A program made the position numbers and the translations under genes. Shown piece after piece: positions 41,739 through 47,648 of a stretch of DNA of 47,648 nucleotides. Numbering within the stretch: the stretch's first letter is position 1; the number at the start of each line of letters is the position of its first letter. The notes beneath the pieces were generated by a model that saw nothing but the letters and a program-made list of their open reading frames with translations, was not told the origin of the DNA and searched no databases. This DNA is from Chitinophaga pinensis (lineage in GTDB: Bacteria > Bacteroidota > Bacteroidia > Flavobacteriales_D > Crocinitomicaceae): contig CAMDNE010000021.1 of NCBI GenBank assembly GCA_945902745.1, positions 1 through 47,648 on the forward strand, in the 5' to 3' direction.

Positions 41739-42092
41739 TTGGAAGAAATCGATATAAAGCAGCTAACAAAACTTTACTATACCATAGGTGAGTTGTCTGA
41801 CATGTTCAATGTAAACGCTTCTCTAATAAGGTTTTGGGAGAAAGAATTTAATTTAATTCAACCTAAGAAAAGCAAGAAAGGCAATAGAATGTTTACTCCT
41901 AAAGACATTGAAAATTTTAACAAGATTTATAATTTGGTTAAAACAAATGGCTATACGTTGGAAGGTGCTAAAAAAGCATTGTCTGAAAAAAGCACTTCTT
42001 TCAAATCTATTTCCTCACCACTTCAAAATGAAGATCTCATTTCTAAATTGGAAGAAATAAAAAAGAAATTAATTAATCTCAAAAGCAATTAA
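41739..42092 (+). CDS. MerR family transcriptional regulator
   Basis: The 117-residue protein starts at a TTG codon (no ATG fits before the helix-turn-helix). The winged HTH is KLYYTIGELSDMFNVNASLIRFWEKEF, followed by GNRMFTPKDIENFNKIYNLVKTNGYTLEGAKKAL; a short coiled coil ends the protein. No metal or drug-binding domain or Cys is present, so the inducer is unknown. It diverges from the C40 peptidase gene; the genes are 49 bp apart. Its 3' end overlaps aroB by 4 bp. Confidence 0.88.
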   Translation: MEEIDIKQLTKLYYTIGELSDMFNVNASLIRFWEKEFNLIQPKKSKKGNRMFTPKDIENFNKIYNLVKTNGYTLEGAKKALSEKSTSFKSISSPLQNEDLISKLEEIKKKLINLKSN

Positions 42093-43168
42093 TTCATAGA
42101 AATTGCAAACTTGTTTAAATAGAATAAAGCGTCAGCAATCTCATTTTCTTGAATTTCATTGTCAATTGAACAGTTGCCAATTCGATTCAATAAAGCACAA
42201 AAAATCTTTCCCGACTCATTTTTTTTATCGTTTTTAGCAATTTGTATGATTTCTTTAATTGCCACTTCATCCAACTGAATCAAAGGGAATTTATTTGTTA
42301 TCAATTGCTCAATTTCGTAATACTCTTCAGATTTTAAACGTTGTTGTTTCATTGAAATGAATGACTCTGCAAGCATTCCTATTGCTATAGCATGACCATG
42401 AGCAACAGGTGAAGTATCTATGAAATAGCCTTCAATTGCATGGCCTATTGTATGACCAAAATTTAATTTTTTTCGTTCATTTTTTTCCAAAGGATCCTTT
42501 TCAATAATTTCAAATTTCACTTTAACAGAATCATGAATCATTGTTTCATCCTTCAATTTATCAATTGATGATATTTTTTTCAATTTTCCCCATTGACTTT
42601 TATCATTGACAAGGGCATGTTTCAACATTTCAGCATATCCGTTCAATAATTCTTCTTCTGGCAAAGTTTCTAGAAATATTTTATCAATATAAATATTCTT
42701 CGGATGAGAGAAAACACCTAATTGATTTTTATAAGGACCTAAATCGATTCCTACCTTTCCTCCTATCGAAGCATCAACCATACCTAATAAAGAGGTTGGG
42801 ATGTGAATAAAATCAACACCTCTTTTGTAAATAGATGCGATAAATCCACCCATATCTGTTACGACTCCTCCACCAAGATTGATAATCAAATCTTTTCTCC
42901 CTACTTGATAATCTGTCAAAGCTTGCCAAACTTGGAAACAAACTTCCATAACTTTATTCTCTTCTCCAACCGGCAAAAGCATCACTTCCGCCTCTCTTAA
43001 TGAATCAAAAGAAGTTAAAAGATACTCTAAACAATTGTCATGGGTATTTTCATCTACAATGACAACAACTTTCGAATGAGAGTAGGTTTTCAATAATAAA
43101 TCGTTCAAAGAAGAGTCTAAAATTGACCCAATCTCAATTGTAAAGGCATTAGATTTGAATAAATTCAT
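42089..43168 (-). CDS. aroB: 3-dehydroquinate synthase
   Basis: The 359-residue protein is taken from the ATG at 43168 (MNLFKSNAFTIEIGSIL). A TTG start at 43195 overlaps the -7 box and is rejected. It makes 3-dehydroquinate in the shikimate pathway. NAD-binding GGGVVTDMGGFIASIYKRG, the metal- and substrate-binding IPTSLLGMVDASIGGKVGID, and the His motif LNFGHTIGHAIEG are all present. Confidence 0.95.
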   Translation of the reverse strand: MNLFKSNAFTIEIGSILDSSLNDLLLKTYSHSKVVVIVDENTHDNCLEYLLTSFDSLREAEVMLLPVGEENKVMEVCFQVWQALTDYQVGRKDLIINLGGGVVTDMGGFIASIYKRGVDFIHIPTSLLGMVDASIGGKVGIDLGPYKNQLGVFSHPKNIYIDKIFLETLPEEELLNGYAEMLKHALVNDKSQWGKLKKISSIDKLKDETMIHDSVKVKFEIIEKDPLEKNERKKLNFGHTIGHAIEGYFIDTSPVAHGHAIAIGMLAESFISMKQQRLKSEEYYEIEQLITNKFPLIQLDEVAIKEIIQIAKNDKKNESGKIFCALLNRIGNCSIDNEIQENEIADALFYLNKFAISMN

Positions 43169-43192
43169 ATGCAGGAATTCATTAATTTTCAA

Positions 43193-43200
43193 CAAAAATA
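43193..43200 (-). promoter_or_regulatory. -7 box of aroB
   Basis: On the minus strand TATTTTTG, 24 bp before the aroB ATG; no clear -33. It overlaps the alternative TTG start, which argues against that start. Confidence 0.45.
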
Positions 43201-43255
43201 AATAAAGCTAGGTCATATTTAGCCATTATGAAATAAAACGAATTAATTTTACATT

Positions 43256-44428
43256 ATGATTTCTTTTGACGATACAGAAATAGCATTCAAAATCAAATCG
43301 AATGCTGATTTAAAAAGAGCCTATTGGTTGTTTAAAATTATTGGCAGTCCAACAATGGTTAAAGTTGGTAAATGGTCAACAAACACCGCTCTAAACATTG
43401 GTTTGCCAATAAAAGGTATAATTAAAAAAACTATTTTTAGTCAATTTTGCGGCGGTGAAACGATTGCTGATTGTACGAAAACGATTAGTATACTTGGGGA
43501 CTTTGGTGTAGGCACAATATTAGATTATTCTGTTGAAGGAAAAACAAGTGAAGTAGATTTTGATGCTACAGTAGATGAAATTATTTCGACTATTCATGCA
43601 GCTAAGGGAAACCCTAATATTCCGTTTGCCGTTTTCAAAGTAACTGGAATTTCACGTTTTTCAATTTTAGAGAAAGCAAATGACATACATGCAAAATTAA
43701 CTGATGAAGAAAAATTATCACTTGATACAACTATTTCAAGGATTGATAAAATTTGTTCAGAAGGTTTTAAAAATGACGTTTCTGTTTTCATTGATGCAGA
43801 AGAAACTTGGATACAAGATATAATTGATCGTATTACGTTAGACATGATGCGGAAATACAACAAAGAAAGAGCAATAGTATTCAATACGTTGCAGATGTAT
43901 CGTCATGATAGAATTGAATATTTGGAGCAAGAAATAATAATTGCAAGAAAAGAAGGATTTCACTATGGAATAAAATTAGTTCGAGGGGCATACATGGAAA
44001 AAGAACGTGAACGTGCAAAACAAAAAGGTTATCCTTCTCCAATACAACCTGACAAAAATGCATGTGATCATGATTTTAATAAAGCATTAGACATTATTGT
44101 TTCAAATATTGATTGTTTAGCACTTTGCGCAGGTTCGCACAATGAACAAAGCGCATTAGCATTAATTGATCTTCTTGAAAAGAATGGAATTGCAAAAAAT
44201 GATAGCCGAATTTATTTCGCCCAATTATTAGGTATGAGTGATCATATTTCTTACAATTTATCCCATGAAGGATACAATGTTGCTAAATATGTACCTTATG
44301 GACCGATCAAAGAAGTGATGCCTTATCTGTTGAGACGAGCTGATGAAAACACATCTGTTGCAGGTCAAACTGGTAGAGAGTTATCATTAATCATGAAGGA
44401 AAGAAATAGAAGAACTTCTCAAAACTAA
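43256..44428 (+). CDS. Proline dehydrogenase (single-domain)
   Basis: The 390-residue FAD enzyme has a TIM-barrel with FVKVTGI-like AVFKVTGISRFS, VFIDAEETWIQDIID, GIKLVRGAYMEKERERA, LCAGSHNEQSA and the C-terminal substrate motif YVPYGPIKEVMPYLLRRADENTSV (Arg-Arg-x-x-Glu-Asn). It oxidises proline to pyrroline-5-carboxylate. It is not fused to the P5C dehydrogenase, unlike PutA. A TAATTTTA box ends 4 bp before the ATG. Confidence 0.93.
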   Translation: MISFDDTEIAFKIKSNADLKRAYWLFKIIGSPTMVKVGKWSTNTALNIGLPIKGIIKKTIFSQFCGGETIADCTKTISILGDFGVGTILDYSVEGKTSEVDFDATVDEIISTIHAAKGNPNIPFAVFKVTGISRFSILEKANDIHAKLTDEEKLSLDTTISRIDKICSEGFKNDVSVFIDAEETWIQDIIDRITLDMMRKYNKERAIVFNTLQMYRHDRIEYLEQEIIIARKEGFHYGIKLVRGAYMEKERERAKQKGYPSPIQPDKNACDHDFNKALDIIVSNIDCLALCAGSHNEQSALALIDLLEKNGIAKNDSRIYFAQLLGMSDHISYNLSHEGYNVAKYVPYGPIKEVMPYLLRRADENTSVAGQTGRELSLIMKERNRRTSQN

Positions 44429-44457
44429 ATTTAAGATTAACCATTATTTTTTTTAAT

Positions 44458-44487
44458 AAAAAAGGGAAGTTTTCACTTCCCTTTTTT
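44458..44487. terminator. Bidirectional terminator between proline dehydrogenase and the giant repeat protein
   Basis: AAAAAAGGGAAGT (44458-44470) pairs perfectly with ACTTCCCTTTTTT (44475-44487) around TTTC. Both convergent genes end within about 30 bp of it. Confidence 0.92.
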
Positions 44488-44509
44488 ATTCTAATTAATC
44501 TTTTGACTT

Positions 44510-47500
44510 TTATCGAATCACATTCACATGACCGACAATCATTTTTCGTTCATCATTGAGTGATGTTTTAAATTCAATTTTCCAAGTATAAGTACCATCT
44601 TGAACCATTTCTGTTTGGCCTTTACTGCCATAAGTACCATCCCATCCTATTGAAGCATCATGTGATTCAAAGATGATTTCTCCCCATCGATTAAAAATCA
44701 ACAATGTAAAATCAAACGGATCAAATCCTGAAGTAAATACAGGTTGGAAAGTTGGATTGAAATTGTCGTCATCAGGTGTAAATGTATTCGGAACGTAGAA
44801 CAACAATTCTTCATTTATTTGAATTGTTGCATATGCGGTATCTGCACATCCAAAAGGTGTAGTTGCAATCAACATAATTTGATAAACTCCTTCCTCTTCC
44901 GGATAAACATGAATCGGGGAATTAATAGTACTTAATGGTGAGTTATCTCCAAAATCCCACGAGTAGTTTGTTGCACCGATACTATTATTATCGAATAGCA
45001 CTTCAGTATTTAATGTTGTTAACACATTTTCTGATGGACTAAAAGCCGCAATTGGATATGCCTCAACACAAATTAAATCCGTTGATGTTAATGAATTCAC
45101 ACAGCCATTTGTTCCAGTAATCGTCAATGTTACATCAAAACAACCTGGTTGTGTAATTGTAGAGGAAACTGTACCTACTCCTGTCATCATATCACCATTA
45201 CTAATGGACCATACTCCATTTACAGAATTAGCTGTGAGATTTGTAAAATTAACAGTTAAAGGCGTACAACCAATGTTAACATCCGGCATAAATGACACAA
45301 TTGGAAGTGGTTTGATAACAACATCAACTTGGTCCGTACTAATACAACCTAAATTATCAGCTGTTACGGTATATGTATTCGTTACTGTCGGACTGAACGG
45401 AACACCATCAACTACTCCATTATCCCATGTTATTGGAACACCTAATGGATTCACAGCTGTCAAAGTTGTAATATCTCCAATACAAATAGATTGGTCTGGT
45501 CCCGCATCAATAGGTGGATAAACTGCAAGAATTGTAATAATTTGACTAACAAATATTTGATTTCCACAATCATCAGTTACCGAATATGTTCGTGTGATTT
45601 CTTCTAAGTTACAAACATTTCCATCTGAAACATCACTGACCCACGTAACAACCGGATTTGCGGTACAATTGTCAGATTCATTAATAACATCAGTAATATT
45701 TGGTGCAGGAACATTCATTGAACCTGGAACAGAAATATTAACAGGATTTGATGCAGTAGGATTTGTTACATCATTTACAACAATTGTTTGAGTGACATTA
45801 ATTGAATTCCCACAATCATCAGTAACTGAATATGTTCTAGTAATAGTTTCAGGACAGGTATTTCCATCTGAAACATCAGAAACGAATGCTACAACAGGCA
45901 ACATAGTACAATTGTCTGCTTCATTGGTGACTACAGAAACATTAGGAACTGGAACATCGCCAATACATTCAACATTTACAGCAATTGGATTGGAAGCAGT
46001 TGGATTGGTATCGTCATTTACTGTAATTGTTTGTGTAACATTTATTGAATTTCCACAATCGTCTGTAACGGTATAGGTTCGTGTAATAATTTCAGGACAG
46101 GTATTACCATCAGAAACATCACTTAGCCATGCAACTGCTGGAACGGAACAATTATCTAATTCATCTGTGACTACTAAAACATCAATTGGCACAGCCATTG
46201 AAGATAATAATCCTCCAAGGCATTGAATATTTATGGGTGCAGGATCCGATGCTGTTGGTACTGTAATATCATTTACAGTAATTGTTTGTGAAACTGTAAT
46301 TATATTATTGCAATTATCAGAAACAGAGTACGTCCGCGTAATAATTTCTGGACATGTATTTCCATTTGAAACATCAGAAACAAATGTAACAGTTGCCGTT
46401 CCGCTATTATCAGCTTCATCAATCACGTCTAAAATATTCGGCAAAGGCACATCACCAATACATTCAACACTTAAATTAACAGGATTTGAAGCAGTAGGTA
46501 AAATCAAATCACTCACAATAATTGTTTGATTAACATTAATTGAATTACCACAATCATCAGTAACTGAATATGTTCTAGTAATAGTTTCAGGACAAGATAA
46601 ACCATCTGAAACATCTGAAACGAATGCCACTATCGGAGATACAGTGCAATTATCAGCTTCATTAGTTACAACAGTTATATTAGGAACTGGAACCAAAGAA
46701 ATTAATTGAACACTTACTCCTACAGGATTAGATGCTGTTGGATTAGTGATATCATTTACGATAATTGTTTGAGTAACATTGGTTGTATTTCCACAGTTAT
46801 CCGTCACAGAATATGTTCGTGTAATCGTTTCAGGACAAGTATTACCATCTGAAAGATCTGAAACAAATACAACGATTGGAGTAACTGTGCAGTTATCAGT
46901 CTCATTTGTAACAACCAATGCATTTGGTACAGGAATATCCCCGATACATTCAACATTCACTGCTATAGGATTTGAAGCAGTTGGTGCAGTAACATCATTC
47001 ACTGTTATTGTTTGAGTAACGATGGTAACATTACCGCAGTTATCAGTAATTGAATAGGAACGAGTTATTACTTCAGGACATGTGTTACCATCTGATACAT
47101 CACTCACAAATGCAACTACTGGAACAGCAGTGCAATTGTCTGCCTCATCCGTTACAACCAAAATACTTGGTACTGGAACTTGTCCAATACATTGAACATT
47201 AACCGCAACAGGGTTTGATGCTGTTGGTGCCGTAATGTCATTTACAGTAATAGTTTGAGTAACGGTAATTACATTTCCACAAATATCCGTTACTGAGTAT
47301 GTTCTTGTAACAACTTCTGGACACGTTAATCCGTTTGAAACATCACTTACAAAAGCAACAACCGGGACTCCTTGGTTATCTGCTTCATCCGTTACAACCA
47401 AAATATTTGGTACTGGCACATTAGCTATGCATTGAACATTCACCGCCACTGGATTAGATGCCGTTGGGAAAATAGGATCTGTAATTAATATTAAATGTAT

Positions 47501-47648
47501 AACATTAATAGTATTTCCACATGCATCCGTTACACTATAGATTCTTGTTATTGTTTCCGGACATGCAGCTCCATCTGTGGATTCACTTACAAATGCCACA
47601 ACAGGAACCGAACAGTTATCAGCTTCATCAATTACAACTAAAACATTC
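44510..47648 (-). CDS. Giant repeat protein with HYR-like and PKD domains and a type IX type-B sorting domain, 5' end outside the window
   Basis: The frame is open to the window edge; at least 1046 residues are visible. From the N-terminal side come eight full HYR-like units of about 81 residues. Each has the plan PTASNPxxVxVxCIGxVPVPN, DxADNC, FVSDVSDGNTCPE, ITRTYSVTDxCGN and a QTIxVND end, with four Cys per unit. Next come a SprB-like Ig segment (near 45480), PKD-type domains (FTNLT, SWDFGDNSP) and a CHU_C / gliding-motility-associated C-terminal domain (FYVPNTFTPDDDNFNPTF, LLIFNRWGEIIFESHD, GHVNVIR). The cell surface or secretion by type IX is the expected fate; adhesion or gliding is inferred. 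Confidence 0.92.
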   Translation of the reverse strand, partial: NVLVVIDEADNCSVPVVAFVSESTDGAACPETITRIYSVTDACGNTINVIHLILITDPIFPTASNPVAVNVQCIANVPVPNILVVTDEADNQGVPVVAFVSDVSNGLTCPEVVTRTYSVTDICGNVITVTQTITVNDITAPTASNPVAVNVQCIGQVPVPSILVVTDEADNCTAVPVVAFVSDVSDGNTCPEVITRSYSITDNCGNVTIVTQTITVNDVTAPTASNPIAVNVECIGDIPVPNALVVTNETDNCTVTPIVVFVSDLSDGNTCPETITRTYSVTDNCGNTTNVTQTIIVNDITNPTASNPVGVSVQLISLVPVPNITVVTNEADNCTVSPIVAFVSDVSDGLSCPETITRTYSVTDDCGNSINVNQTIIVSDLILPTASNPVNLSVECIGDVPLPNILDVIDEADNSGTATVTFVSDVSNGNTCPEIITRTYSVSDNCNNIITVSQTITVNDITVPTASDPAPINIQCLGGLLSSMAVPIDVLVVTDELDNCSVPAVAWLSDVSDGNTCPEIITRTYTVTDDCGNSINVTQTITVNDDTNPTASNPIAVNVECIGDVPVPNVSVVTNEADNCTMLPVVAFVSDVSDGNTCPETITRTYSVTDDCGNSINVTQTIVVNDVTNPTASNPVNISVPGSMNVPAPNITDVINESDNCTANPVVTWVSDVSDGNVCNLEEITRTYSVTDDCGNQIFVSQIITILAVYPPIDAGPDQSICIGDITTLTAVNPLGVPITWDNGVVDGVPFSPTVTNTYTVTADNLGCISTDQVDVVIKPLPIVSFMPDVNIGCTPLTVNFTNLTANSVNGVWSISNGDMMTGVGTVSSTITQPGCFDVTLTITGTNGCVNSLTSTDLICVEAYPIAAFSPSENVLTTLNTEVLFDNNSIGATNYSWDFGDNSPLSTINSPIHVYPEEEGVYQIMLIATTPFGCADTAYATIQINEELLFYVPNTFTPDDDNFNPTFQPVFTSGFDPFDFTLLIFNRWGEIIFESHDASIGWDGTYGSKGQTEMVQDGTYTWKIEFKTSLNDERKMIVGHVNVIR
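45742..47648 (-). repeat. Tandem coding repeat, about 240-bp units
   Basis: The start of each unit (the PTASNP codons) recurs at about 45742, 45984, 46240, 46480, 46721, 46966, 47210 and 47451, a step of about 240-256 bp. The unit beginning near 46240 is longer by about five residues (LLSSMAVPIDV). The array continues beyond the window. Confidence 0.85.

Noticed and set aside
45594-47015. Several open frames on the plus strand opposite the giant repeat protein
   Set aside because: They repeat with the same 240-bp period as the minus-strand gene and have low-complexity Thr/Val/Ser translations; they are mirror frames of a repeated coding sequence.

Overview
The window is AT-rich chromosomal DNA from a member of the Bacteroidetes, most likely order Flavobacteriales; the gene content resembles Fluviicola and other Crocinitomicaceae, but that rank is a guess from recall. 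Support for the phylum: a carboxypeptidase-regulatory-domain TonB receptor, promoters of the TTG-N17-20-TAnnTTTG type, a gliding-motility-associated (type IX secretion, type B) C-terminal domain on a giant repeat protein, a THX ribosomal protein, DUF3276 and DUF5683 proteins, an extra-long NusB and signal peptidase I, and the order parA-parB-DUF5683-dapB-lepB-WbqC. I found no tRNA, rRNA, CRISPR array, insertion sequence or prophage. Most of the window is compact housekeeping chromosome.

Layout. 1-3710 (minus strand): a probable metal-uptake unit (His/Cys-rich small protein, TonB receptor, truncated Cys lipoprotein) and two related Cys-rich lipoproteins. 3899-6638 (minus): leucine dehydrogenase, NusB, DUF1573 lipoprotein, YajC. 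6746-8999 (plus): an ABC exporter and a PUR-type nucleic-acid-binding protein. 9118-14645 (plus): parA, parB, DUF5683, dapB, lepB and WbqC, nearly all overlapping or abutting. 14707-17015: a secreted EEP-fold phosphodiesterase converging on, and overlapping, an exported propeller-like protein. 17098-21119: ilvE and recQ diverge; recQ converges on a LexA-like XRE-S24 regulator. 21233-23461 (minus): a three-gene overlapping unit holding a BrkB/YihY membrane protein and a lone ABC ATPase. 23588-27663 (plus): an RlmI-like methyltransferase, a MATE transporter, fmt and HU. 27800-28441: an acyltransferase reading frame broken by two amber codons. 28510-35636 (plus): trmH, a THX protein with a histone-like tail, serC, serA, DUF1015, yggS, DUF1684, AMP nucleosidase and a CPBP protease. 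35978-44428: an LRR lipoprotein, Spy-like and PH-like proteins, msrA, an MFS transporter, a queuosine-precursor transporter, a C40 peptidase, a MerR regulator, aroB and proline dehydrogenase. 44510 to the end (minus): the 3' part of the giant type IX cargo protein.

How the parts relate. serC and serA are consecutive steps of serine synthesis, and DUF1015 and yggS (PLP homeostasis) sit directly behind them. Leucine dehydrogenase and IlvE both interconvert branched-chain amino acids and their keto acids but are 10 kb apart. LepB, YajC, many lipoproteins and the C-terminal sorting domain all belong to protein export.

The least ordinary signals are the twice-stopped acyltransferase; intergenic arrays with a strict 7-bp period at five places; two further dispersed intergenic repeat families; the His/Cys-rich partner of the TonB receptor; a palindrome over the promoter of the LexA-like gene; a lone ABC ATPase coupled to BrkB/YihY; and -7 promoter boxes so close to start codons that the mRNAs should be almost leaderless. 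I did not find a clearly new multi-gene defence or metabolic system.
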